NCBI RefSeq assembly: GCF_000374305.1
Contig: NZ_KB894097.1
Location: forward strand, 1 to 64,000
DNA from: Actinomadura flavalba DSM 45200
GTDB taxonomy: Bacteria; Actinomycetota; Actinomycetes; Streptosporangiales; Streptosporangiaceae
Direction of reading: 5' to 3'
DNA: 64,000 bases
Part shown: positions 1-6,832 of the stretch, piece by piece
How the letters are laid out: every line of letters starts with the position of its first letter
Position numbering within the stretch: the first letter of the stretch is position 1
Notes under the pieces: generated by a model
Told to the model about the DNA's origin: nothing
The model's input: only the letters and a program-made list of their open reading frames with translations
Database searches by the model: none
Program-made: the position numbers and the translations under genes

Positions 1-420
1 GGTCATGAGCGGGAAGTCGCCCATGAACACCGTCTGGCTCTTGATCTCACCGGTGGTGTTGTTGATGAACTCCGCCGTGACGAACATCGGAGCGGAGAAC
101 GTCATGTCCTTGTCCTTGCACTCCTCCACGGAGTACTTCGGCGGCTCGAACCGGTGATCCCGGAAGGACAACGACATGGTTCCGGAGAAGTCCTCGATGG
201 GACTGATCTCCTCGAAGATCTCGTCCAGACCCGACTGGGCGGGGACGCTCCGGTCCCCGTTCTCGCGGGCGGCCGCGACGCGGGACCGCCATCGCTCGTT
301 GCCCAGCAGCCAGTCGAACGAGTCGGTCTGGACGGCGAGGAGGTCGGGGACTTCGAGCGGCTCCTGAAGACGGGCGAAGGAGACGCGGCGGGAAGCGGAG
401 GAGGCGTTCGAGACGGCCAA
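1..420 (-). CDS. rpoB: RNA polymerase beta subunit, N-terminal fragment (runs off the left edge)
   Basis: The 140 visible codons encode the start of the RNA polymerase beta subunit. Landmarks are VSFARLQEPLEVPDLLAVQT near residue 13, the SFDWLLGN segment, GLDEIFEEISPIEDFSG and the EIKSQTVFMGDFPLMT block, all characteristic of bacterial RpoB. The start is a TTG with an AAGGA ribosome site about nine bases upstream, which matches the TTG/LA(A/V)S start common in actinobacterial rpoB. The rifamycin-resistance-determining region lies outside the window. The upstream neighbour is a divergent VOC gene, not rplL as in the usual rplJ-rplL-rpoB order. This could therefore be a relocated or second rpoB copy; the window alone cannot decide. 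Confidence 0.97.
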   Translation of the reverse strand, partial: MAVSNASSASRRVSFARLQEPLEVPDLLAVQTDSFDWLLGNERWRSRVAAARENGDRSVPAQSGLDEIFEEISPIEDFSGTMSLSFRDHRFEPPKYSVEECKDKDMTFSAPMFVTAEFINNTTGEIKSQTVFMGDFPLMT

Positions 421-726
421 CAGATGTCCTTCCGAGGGATCGCGGCGGACTGACGACACGCGCGCCGGACGACATCACCGCCAACGGAAGGGAGAGAGTC
501 GAGGGCAGGCGCAAGAGAGCAGCATAGAGCAGAACGCAGAGAAATGCCCACACCTATTTGCAGTGTCAACCTCGATCCCGCAATCAGAATCACACACCGA
601 CCGGGAAACCGTCAAGCCGCACCTCGGAAACCTCGGAGAAACGGACGGGCGGTCCCCACCGGCGACGCGCGCATCCCCGCGCCGTCGCCCACACTGGAGG
701 TCCGGCGAAGTTCTGGAGGTCGCACC
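421..726. promoter_or_regulatory. Divergent intergenic region between rpoB and the VOC gene (rpoB leader)
   Basis: This 306-base gap separates divergent genes and holds no convincing ORF. On the minus strand a TTGACA hexamer (positions 564-569) is a plausible -35 box for rpoB, leaving a leader of roughly 100-120 bases. A matching -10 is not clear: CATTTC at 17-base spacing is poor, and TATGCT at 521-526 is better but badly spaced. A GGAGGT ribosome site for the VOC gene lies just before 727. The region is noticeably richer in A and T than its flanks, as expected for a promoter. Confidence 0.45.
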
Positions 727-1107
727 ATGACGGTCGAGCTGAACCACACCATCGTGCAGTCGCCCGACAAGCGCGAGTCCGCCGAGTTCCTGGCGCACGT
801 CCTGGGGCTGGACGCCGGAGCCGACTGGGGGCCGTTCGTCCCCGTCGTCACCGGCAACGGCGTCACGCTCGACTTCGCGACGGCCCCGCGCGGGACGATC
901 GTCCCGCAGCACTACGCGTTCCTCATCTCCGAAGAGGAGTTCGACGCGGCGTTCCAGCGCCTCCGGGACGCCGGGGTCACGCACTACGCCGACCCCCATT
1001 TCCGGCGCCCGAACGAGATCAACCGCAACGACGGCGGCCGGGGCGTCTACTTCCGCGACCCGGGCGGTCACGCCATGGAGATCATCACCCGCCCCTACGG
1101 CGGCTGA
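727..1107 (+). CDS. VOC-family (glyoxalase/bleomycin-resistance fold) protein
   Basis: A 126-residue single-domain vicinal-oxygen-chelate protein. It opens with the LNHTIVQSPDKRESAEFLAH strand-helix and ends with the typical GRGVYFRDPGGHAMEIITRP pattern, whose Glu near the C-terminus is a usual metal ligand. The length is normal for one betaalphabetabetabeta repeat pair that dimerises. GGAGGT sits about seven bases before the ATG; upstream in-frame ATGs lack such a site. The family includes metal-dependent dioxygenases, isomerases and drug-binding resistance proteins, so the substrate is open. It converges on the TetR gene and stands beside rpoB and an ansamycin locus, so a role in self-protection is possible but unproved. 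Confidence 0.85.
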   Translation: MTVELNHTIVQSPDKRESAEFLAHVLGLDAGADWGPFVPVVTGNGVTLDFATAPRGTIVPQHYAFLISEEEFDAAFQRLRDAGVTHYADPHFRRPNEINRNDGGRGVYFRDPGGHAMEIITRPYGG

Positions 1108-1112
1108 GCCGG

Positions 1113-1715
1113 TCAGAGGAGGGTCAGCAGGTCGTTCACGCCGGACTTGATCTCGTCGGCGGTGCGGTGCTGGTGGCGGCGCTGGAAGACGACGAGGCCG
1201 GGGGTGACGGCGGCCAGCAGCGCGTCGGCCAGGTAGTGGACGTCGGCGCCGGGGCGCAGGGACGTCAGGAGCATGACCGTGTGCAGGCGGCGGGCGGAGT
1301 GGTGGCCGTTGCCGTAGCGCTGGCCGGGGGTGGTGTTCTCGGTCATGAGCAGCAGGTCGGGGTGGGCCTCGACGCGGTCGACGAGGGCGTGCAGGAAGGC
1401 GCGCAGCCGGTCGGCGGGCGGGGCGCCGGGGCCGAGCGGCGGCGGGCCGTGCAGGAACGCCTCCTGGAAACGCAGTTCGGTGTCGTCCAGGAGGGAGAGC
1501 AGCAGCCCGGCGCGGTCGCCGAACCGGCGGTAGACGGTGCCGACGCCGACCTCGGCGGCGTGCGCGACCTCGGCCAGCGACAGCGCCTCGGCGCCGTCCT
1601 CCGCGAGCATCCGCGCGGCCACTTCGAGGATCTTGCGGCGGTTCCGGACGGCGTCGGCGCGTTCGGCGGGCCGCTGCCCGACCACCGGCAGAACACCGCC
1701 CGACCGGCTCGCCAT
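1113..1715 (-). CDS. TetR/AcrR-family transcriptional regulator
   Basis: A 200-residue regulator with an N-terminal TetR DNA-binding domain (about residues 20-70). The sequence RRKILEVAARMLAEDGAEAL is followed by the recognition helix region VGVGTVYRRFGDRAGLL. The C-terminal ligand-binding half is of the TetR_C-type seen in putative redox or drug-sensing members. The ATG is preceded by GGAGGAG. It lies downstream of, and co-directional with, the wrbA-lipocalin pair. Two near-identical palindromes upstream of wrbA are candidate targets. Regulation of the quinone reductase is an inference from neighbourhood only. Confidence 0.88.
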   Translation of the reverse strand: MASRSGGVLPVVGQRPAERADAVRNRRKILEVAARMLAEDGAEALSLAEVAHAAEVGVGTVYRRFGDRAGLLLSLLDDTELRFQEAFLHGPPPLGPGAPPADRLRAFLHALVDRVEAHPDLLLMTENTTPGQRYGNGHHSARRLHTVMLLTSLRPGADVHYLADALLAAVTPGLVVFQRRHQHRTADEIKSGVNDLLTLL

Positions 1716-1764
1716 CGCGCCTCCTCCACCCCGCTTCCACCCGAAGTCTAACCGGCCCCACCTC

Positions 1765-1791
1765 GCCCGCTCCCGCACGGCGGGAGCGGGC
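1765..1791. terminator. Perfect 12-bp hairpin downstream of the lipocalin gene
   Basis: The arms GCCCGCTCCCGC (1765-1776) and GCGGGAGCGGGC (1780-1791) pair perfectly around an ACG loop. It lies after the wrbA-lipocalin pair and about 50 bases before the TetR start, all on the minus strand. No T-run follows, so it may be an actinomycete-style U-less terminator. Its proximity to the TetR start leaves a role as an operator or leader hairpin possible. Confidence 0.55.
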
Positions 1792-1954
1792 GAAGCGGGT
1801 TCACCCAGGCGACCTCGACCCCCGCGCGGACGCGTTAACTGCCCGGCGAGGCCAAGCCGGAGGCGAGCCTCGTCGGGCAGATCGCGAAGCGATGCCGCGT
1901 CCGCAAAGTCCTGGTTAGGCCGCGAGCCCCCGGCGAGCGGCCGTAGGCCGGGAC

Positions 1955-2326
1955 TCATGAACGCAGCCAGGTGAGGGTGGCTCGGAAGGGGGTGCCGTCG
2001 ATGGTGTCGTGGCGGGTCAGGACGAGGCGGTCGCCGTCCAGGTCGACGTCGCGGTGCTGGTCGCCGCCCGCCCAGGACGGGTCGGACGAGACCGCCACCG
2101 TGTGCGTGACCCGGCCGCCGTCCGGCGAGGGCGCCCACGTCCCGGCGTAGCCGATGTAGCCCGCGCCCTCGGCCGGGTCGCGCATGAGGTGGACGGACAT
2201 GTACCCGTCCTCCCCGTAGTACAGCGAGCCGCGCGGCCGGGCGCCGAGCGGCCCGTCGCGGGGCGTCCCCGCCGGGTCGTGCTCGACCATCGCGACGAGC
2301 CGCCAGTGCCCGGCCAGGCCGCCCAT
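1955..2326 (-). CDS. Lipocalin-like domain protein
   Basis: A 123-residue protein that begins LAGHWRLVAMVE and contains GSLYYGEDGYMSVHLMRDP and GYIGYAGTW, the pattern of the small lipocalin-like family (Lipocalin_5 type) found in many actinobacteria. No signal peptide is visible, so it is probably cytosolic. Its ATG follows the TAG stop of wrbA directly, which implies co-translation. The family usually binds a small hydrophobic ligand in a beta-barrel; the ligand is unknown. With a quinone reductase as partner, a quinone or aromatic ligand is a reasonable but untested idea. Confidence 0.75.
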   Translation of the reverse strand: MGGLAGHWRLVAMVEHDPAGTPRDGPLGARPRGSLYYGEDGYMSVHLMRDPAEGAGYIGYAGTWAPSPDGGRVTHTVAVSSDPSWAGGDQHRDVDLDGDRLVLTRHDTIDGTPFRATLTWLRS

Positions 2327-2944
2327 CTAGACGGGCGCGCCCGCGCGCAGCCGGGCGGTGATCTCGGCCAGGTAGCGGCCCTGGAAGTGCGCGGCGGCCA
2401 GCGCCTTCTCGTCGGGGACGTCGCCCGCCGCCTTCGTCGGGTGCGAGACGCCGTAGGGGTTGCCGTAGGCGTCGGGGACGCTGGTGTCGTTGTAGCCGGG
2501 CGGAACGATGACCGAGCCCCAGTGGAACGCCTGGAGGTACAGGGCGATCAAGGTGGCCTCGCTGCCGCCGTGCAGGTTGATCGTGCTGGTGAAGCCGGTG
2601 AACGGCTTGCTGGTGAACGTGCCGTCGAGCCAGAGCTGGCCGGTGGTGTCGAGGAACTGCTTGAGCTGCGCGGCGACGTTGCCGAAGCGGGTGGGGGTGC
2701 CGAAGGCGTAGCCGTCGGCCCAGCGCAGGTCGTCGTGGTCGGCGACGGGCACCTCGGCGTGCGTCTCCTCGACGTGCGCGCGCCAGGCCGGGTTGGCGTC
2801 GATGGCCTCCTGCGGCGCCAGTTCGGCGACGCGGCGGACGCGCACCTGCGCGCCTGCCTTCTCGGCGCCCTCGGCGACCGCGTGGGCGAGGCCGTGCACG
2901 CTCCCGGTGGACGAGTAGTAGATGACGGCGATCTTCACGGACAT
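2327..2944 (-). CDS. wrbA: WrbA-type NAD(P)H:quinone oxidoreductase
   Basis: A 205-residue flavodoxin-fold protein. The FMN phosphate loop is IYYSSTGSVHGLA (residues about 8-20), followed by the WrbA signature GTPTRFGNVAAQLKQFLD and FTSTINLHGGSEATL near the isoalloxazine site. WrbA enzymes reduce quinones by two electrons and so avoid semiquinones. The length is close to the usual 198-205. It sits at the distal end of a run of genes for aromatic oxidation and ansamycin assembly, which fits detoxification or tailoring of a quinone product. Two palindromes in its upstream region suggest repression control. Confidence 0.92.
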   Translation of the reverse strand: MSVKIAVIYYSSTGSVHGLAHAVAEGAEKAGAQVRVRRVAELAPQEAIDANPAWRAHVEETHAEVPVADHDDLRWADGYAFGTPTRFGNVAAQLKQFLDTTGQLWLDGTFTSKPFTGFTSTINLHGGSEATLIALYLQAFHWGSVIVPPGYNDTSVPDAYGNPYGVSHPTKAAGDVPDEKALAAAHFQGRYLAEITARLRAGAPV

Positions 2945-2982
2945 CGTGGGGTTCCTTGTCTGACGGGGGCGGCACGGCTTAA

Positions 2983-3056
2983 CGGAAAGATTCCGCTTAG
3001 GGTCGAGCGTACGCACGCGGACGACGGGGCGGCAACCCCTATACGGAATCATTCCG
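2983..3056. promoter_or_regulatory. Two similar palindromic operators upstream of wrbA
   Basis: CGGAAAGATTCCG (2983-2995) and CGGAATCATTCCG (3044-3056) share the frame ACGGAA-N3-TTCCGCTT and are 61 bases apart. The second overlaps the last codons of the methyltransferase gene. Both lie in the wrbA upstream region and fit the size of dimeric TetR-type operators. The nearby TetR gene is the obvious candidate regulator, but this is inference. Confidence 0.5.
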
Positions 3057-4451
3057 CTTGGGCTTGGTCGCGGTGACGAGCCGGTCGAACCCCGACAGCG
3101 CCCGCACCTCGACGCCGTCGAAGCCCGCGTCCCGCAGCCAGCCCGTCACCTCGCCCGCCGTGTAGCTCGGTCCGCCGCGCTGGTCCACGAGCATGTGCAG
3201 GCTGACCAGCAGCCCGGCGGCGCTGGCGGCGTCGCGGGCGTCCTCGACGAGCGTGTCCACGACGAGGACGGTGCCGCCCTCGGGCAGCGCGTCGAACGCG
3301 CGGGCGAGCAGCAGGCGGCGGACGTCCTCGTCCCAGTCGATGAGGACGTGCGCGAGCAGCACGGCGTCCGCCGCCGGGAACGGGTCGGTGCGGAAGTCGC
3401 CGCCGGCGAACCGCAGCCGCCCGGCGGTGCCGTAGCGGGCCACCGTGCGGTCGAAGCCGGGCTCGGCGGTGGGCAGGTCGAAGCCGGTTCCGGCCAGGTG
3501 CGGGTGGGCCGTCAGGACGCGGGACAGCAGCGCGCCGTCCGCGCAGCCGACGTCGGTGACGGTCGCGAAGCCGCGCCACAGGTCCAGCCCGGCCAGCGCG
3601 GCGCGCAGGGCCGTGGACGCGCCCGCCATGGCGCGCTGGAAGCCTTCGGTCACGCCGGGGTCGGCGTGGATGGCGTCGTAGGGGGCGGCGCCGCCGTACG
3701 ACTGGGACTCCCCCGTCCGCAGCGCCTCGGGAAGCCTGCCCCACGACCAGTACCAGTGGCTTCCGACGTAGGCGAACAGGCCGCCGAGGTAGGGGTCGGC
3801 GTCCGGGTCGGCCAGGTAGCGGGCGGTGACGGGCGTGGTGCCGTACCGGCCGTCCGCGCGGGCGAGCAGGCCGAGCGCGGCGAGGGCGTCGAGGAAGTCG
3901 GCGGCGCCGCGCGGGTGCAGGCCGGTGCGGGCGGCCAGCTCGGCGGCGGGCAGCGGCCCGTCCGCGAGGGCGGGGAAGACGCCGAGGTCGACGGCCGAGC
4001 GCAGGAGCTGCGAGAGCATGAAGTCGGTGGACAGCCCGCGCAGCCCGTCTCCGCCGTCGGCGGCGAGCACGTCCCGCGCGGGCGCCGTCGAGTGACGCCC
4101 GGCGACCTCGACGGCCCGTCCGTCCGCGAACCGCCACACATCGACGAACGGTGCGCTGCCGGACGTCCCGGTCAGCGCGCCCCGGACGGCGGCGGTGCCG
4201 AACACGACGATCTGCTCGTCGCCCGCGACGGTCTCGTCCACTTCGGGCCGGACGTCCAGCACCTCCCGTGCGCGGGCGAGCAGCGCGCCGATCTCGCCCG
4301 GCCCCTTGACGACGCCGCTCAGCCCGGCGTCCTCCAGCCCCGGCGGCGCGCTCCACACCGCCTCGTCGCCGAACACCGCGACGGCGGCGTCCAGGTCGCC
4401 CCTCCCCCACGCCGCGTAGAACTCCCGGACCGCGTCCGTCTCGTGCGCCAT
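3039..4451 (-). CDS. SnoaL-like domain fused to class I O-methyltransferase
   Basis: A 470-residue two-domain protein. Residues about 1-130 (AVREFYAAWGRGDLDAAVAV, VDVWRFADGRAVEV) form a SnoaL/NTF2-like fold. From about 140 it is an acetylserotonin-type O-methyltransferase: winged-helix dimerisation region (AAELAARTGLHPRGAADFLD), then a SAM-binding region with DVGCADGALL and HVLIDWDEDVRRLLL, where such enzymes keep their catalytic His and acidic residues. It would methylate a phenolic hydroxyl of the ansamycin or its precursor. The fusion is uncommon, since most homologues lack the NTF2 part. It follows the monooxygenase by 20 bases in the PKS-led operon. The extreme 3' end overlaps a palindromic operator. 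Confidence 0.88.
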   Translation of the reverse strand: MAHETDAVREFYAAWGRGDLDAAVAVFGDEAVWSAPPGLEDAGLSGVVKGPGEIGALLARAREVLDVRPEVDETVAGDEQIVVFGTAAVRGALTGTSGSAPFVDVWRFADGRAVEVAGRHSTAPARDVLAADGGDGLRGLSTDFMLSQLLRSAVDLGVFPALADGPLPAAELAARTGLHPRGAADFLDALAALGLLARADGRYGTTPVTARYLADPDADPYLGGLFAYVGSHWYWSWGRLPEALRTGESQSYGGAAPYDAIHADPGVTEGFQRAMAGASTALRAALAGLDLWRGFATVTDVGCADGALLSRVLTAHPHLAGTGFDLPTAEPGFDRTVARYGTAGRLRFAGGDFRTDPFPAADAVLLAHVLIDWDEDVRRLLLARAFDALPEGGTVLVVDTLVEDARDAASAAGLLVSLHMLVDQRGGPSYTAGEVTGWLRDAGFDGVEVRALSGFDRLVTATKPKRNDSV

Positions 4452-4471
4452 GCCGTTCCCTTTCGCCGTGC

Positions 4472-6052
4472 TCAACTGACCGGTGCCGTCTCGGACGAGG
4501 CCGCGCGGGCGGTGAGCCGGTCGCGCAGGTCGTCCAGGAGCGCGGCGACGTCGTGGGGACCGGTGGCCGCGCCGAAGACGTAGAAGTCGGGGCGGACCAG
4601 GACGGCCCGCGCGTTGTGGCCCGCGAGGAAGGGCAGCAGCACGTCCTGCGTGTCGACCACCGCCGCCGGGCTCGGCCCGCGCGAACCGGGCGGGACCACG
4701 TGGACGATCCGGCCGCCCAGAGCGGCCAGGAGGGCGTGATGGGCCGGTTCCAGCAGGTGGTCCGGGGGGACGGCGGTGAGCAGGACGAAGCCGGTGCCCG
4801 CGACGTCGTCCAGGCGGGCGGTGCGGTCGCCCTCGCGCACGACCGGGTTGGGGGCGAGGTCGCCCGCCGCCGCGTCCGCGTGCAGGAGACCGCCGTGCAG
4901 GCGCTGCACCTCCAGGACCGGGCCGTCGTCGCCGTCCTTGGCGGCGAGCAGGGCGGCGTCGCGGGCGGCGGCGGCCACCGGGTCGGGCTCGCAGATGACC
5001 TTGCCCAGCTCGACCGACCGGTCGATGGCGGCCTGGACGTGCGCGCGCCGCTCCTCGGTGTAGGTGTCGAGCACGCCGGGACCGGCCAGCCCGTCCTGGA
5101 CGAGGTTGAGCTTCCACGCCAGGTTGCGCGCGTCGCGGAAGCCCGAGCAGAGGCCCTGCCCGGCGAACGGCGGCATGAGGTGCGCGGCGTCCCCGGCGAG
5201 CAGGACGCGGCCCGTCCGCCACCGCGCGGCGTGCCCGGCGAGGAACGTGTAGACGGCGTGCCGGTCGAGCGTCACGTCGGCGCGCGACTCGCCGCCCAGT
5301 TCCAGCAGCCGCCACGCGGCCTCGGGCGTGTTCAGCTCGTCCAGGGTCTCCCCCGCGACCCGCATGAACTCCCAGCGGCGGTGCCCGGGACCGGCCGCGA
5401 CGGACGTGCGCGGACGGGCGGGGTCGCAGATCTGGAGGTTGTCGGGGTCGTAGGGCCGGTCGCTGGTGATGTCGCAGATCAGCCAGTCGTGGCTGAACCC
5501 GCGCTCCTCGAACGGGACGCCGAGCGCGCGGCGGACGACGCTGTTGGCGCCGTCGCAGCCGACCGCCCAGGCGGCGCGGACGTGCAGCGGCGCCCCGTCG
5601 GGCCCGGTCGCGGTGACGGTCGCGGCGTCGCCGTGGTCCTGAACGGCGGTGACCTCGGCGCCGCGCAGCACCGTCAGGCCCGGCAGTTCCGCGCCGCGCG
5701 CGATGAGCGCGTCCTCCAGCCCCGGCTGGTACATGGACGTGACGCCGGGCCAGCCCTGCGGCCCGATCTCGTGCAGGCCGGTGAACGCGAGCAGTTCGAC
5801 GCCGTCCTGGTTGCGCCACACATAGTCGCCGAGCGGGCGGCCGTGCGGGCCGAGCGACGGGTCGATGCCCGTGGTGGCGAGGATGCGGGCGGACTCGGCG
5901 TCGTAGGCGACCGCGCGCGGCAGCGGGTACGGGTCCGCCCAGCGCTCCAGGACGACGACCTCCCGCCCCGCCTGCGCGAGCAGCACCGCGAGGACCTGCC
6001 CCACCGGCCCGTACCCGACGATCACGATCTCCGTCTCCCGCACGCCGGTCAT
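4472..6052 (-). CDS. FAD-dependent aromatic monooxygenase (MhpA / Rif-Orf19 / GdmM type)
   Basis: A 526-residue class A flavin hydroxylase. It shows the FAD GxGxxG loop IVGYGPVGQVLAVLLAQAG near the N-terminus, the DG fold motif (GCDGANSVVRRALG) and the GD motif (GRVLLAGDAAHLMPPFAGQG), with a thioredoxin-like C-terminal region. The family includes 3-(3-hydroxyphenyl)propionate hydroxylase. In ansamycin clusters related enzymes oxidise the AHBA-derived ring or chain and help form the naphthalene or benzoquinone core. The ATG overlaps the amide-synthase stop by four bases (ATGA), so translation is coupled. The specific oxidation site on this short chain cannot be told from sequence. Confidence 0.9.
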   Translation of the reverse strand: MTGVRETEIVIVGYGPVGQVLAVLLAQAGREVVVLERWADPYPLPRAVAYDAESARILATTGIDPSLGPHGRPLGDYVWRNQDGVELLAFTGLHEIGPQGWPGVTSMYQPGLEDALIARGAELPGLTVLRGAEVTAVQDHGDAATVTATGPDGAPLHVRAAWAVGCDGANSVVRRALGVPFEERGFSHDWLICDITSDRPYDPDNLQICDPARPRTSVAAGPGHRRWEFMRVAGETLDELNTPEAAWRLLELGGESRADVTLDRHAVYTFLAGHAARWRTGRVLLAGDAAHLMPPFAGQGLCSGFRDARNLAWKLNLVQDGLAGPGVLDTYTEERRAHVQAAIDRSVELGKVICEPDPVAAAARDAALLAAKDGDDGPVLEVQRLHGGLLHADAAAGDLAPNPVVREGDRTARLDDVAGTGFVLLTAVPPDHLLEPAHHALLAALGGRIVHVVPPGSRGPSPAAVVDTQDVLLPFLAGHNARAVLVRPDFYVFGAATGPHDVAALLDDLRDRLTARAASSETAPVS

Positions 6053-6831
6053 CCGGCCTCCCCTTCCCGGATGTCGCGGACGGCCGCCGCCAGGTCGTCG
6101 GCGGCGACCAGGACGCGGGTGCGCTGCGCGCCCGCGTCCACGGTGGTGAGCAGGCGGCCGATCAGCACCCGCTGCCCGCTCCCGGTCGCGCGCGACCGCA
6201 TGACCGAGCCGGGTTCGAGCAGGTCGCCGTCCGGGGTGCAGCCCGCGCCGCCGACGCCCGCGTACCAGTCCGCGAAGCGGCGGGGGCGGTCGGTGAAGCG
6301 GTAGAGGGGCTGCCAGTCGCCGTCCCTGGGGCGGCGCTCCACGACGTGGCGGCCGGCGGCGTCGCGGGGGACGCGGTAGGCGACGCCGTACTGCTCGACC
6401 TCGTCGGGGGCCGCCCGGAGCGGTTCGATGAAGCCGGGTCCGGCGAAGCCGACGTCCGCGAGCCACAGGTCGGCGCCGAACCGGACGCCGACGAGCATGT
6501 GGGCGTCGGCGGTGCTGAACCGCCCGTCGGGCTCGCGGAGGGCGGCGCCGAGCAGGTGCGCGTCGAAGCCGAGATCGAGCAGCAGCCGGTGGAACGACCC
6601 GGCGAGTTCCAGGCAGTTCCCGCCGCGCCCGTCCCGGACGATCCGGTCGAAGTCGGCGTCCAGGTCGATGTCGGCGGCGACCAGTCCGGCGCGCCCGCTC
6701 CCGACCCAGTGCGCGTTGTCGTAGGGCAGCCGCCGGACGTGCCGCAGGTGCAGCCGCCGCAGCGCCTCCACGTCCGGTTTCTCCGGCGCGGTCAGGCCGA
6801 GGGCCGCCAGGTAGGCGGCGGGGTCGAACAT
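6049..6831 (-). CDS. rifF: Amide synthase (RifF-type arylamine N-acetyltransferase fold)
   Basis: A 260-residue member of the arylamine N-acetyltransferase family with an intact Cys73-His111-Asp126 triad: the Cys in RGGNCLEL, the His in TADAHMLV and the Asp in LADVGF. In rifamycin and related pathways RifF takes the finished chain from the last PKS module onto this Cys and closes the macrolactam with the AHBA amine. It follows the PKS stop after a single base and is coupled to the monooxygenase. Position and family both say it releases this PKS. With only two extension modules a classical ansa ring would be very strained, so the actual acceptor is uncertain. Confidence 0.93.
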   Translation of the reverse strand: MFDPAAYLAALGLTAPEKPDVEALRRLHLRHVRRLPYDNAHWVGSGRAGLVAADIDLDADFDRIVRDGRGGNCLELAGSFHRLLLDLGFDAHLLGAALREPDGRFSTADAHMLVGVRFGADLWLADVGFAGPGFIEPLRAAPDEVEQYGVAYRVPRDAAGRHVVERRPRDGDWQPLYRFTDRPRRFADWYAGVGGAGCTPDGDLLEPGSVMRSRATGSGQRVLIGRLLTTVDAGAQRTRVLVAADDLAAAVRDIREGEAG

Positions 6832-6832
6832 G

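Noticed and set aside
3049..4410. Long Arg-rich frame opposite the SnoaL-methyltransferase reading
   Set aside because: Arg/Pro/Gly-biased shadow frame; the methyltransferase motifs lie in the other minus-strand frame.
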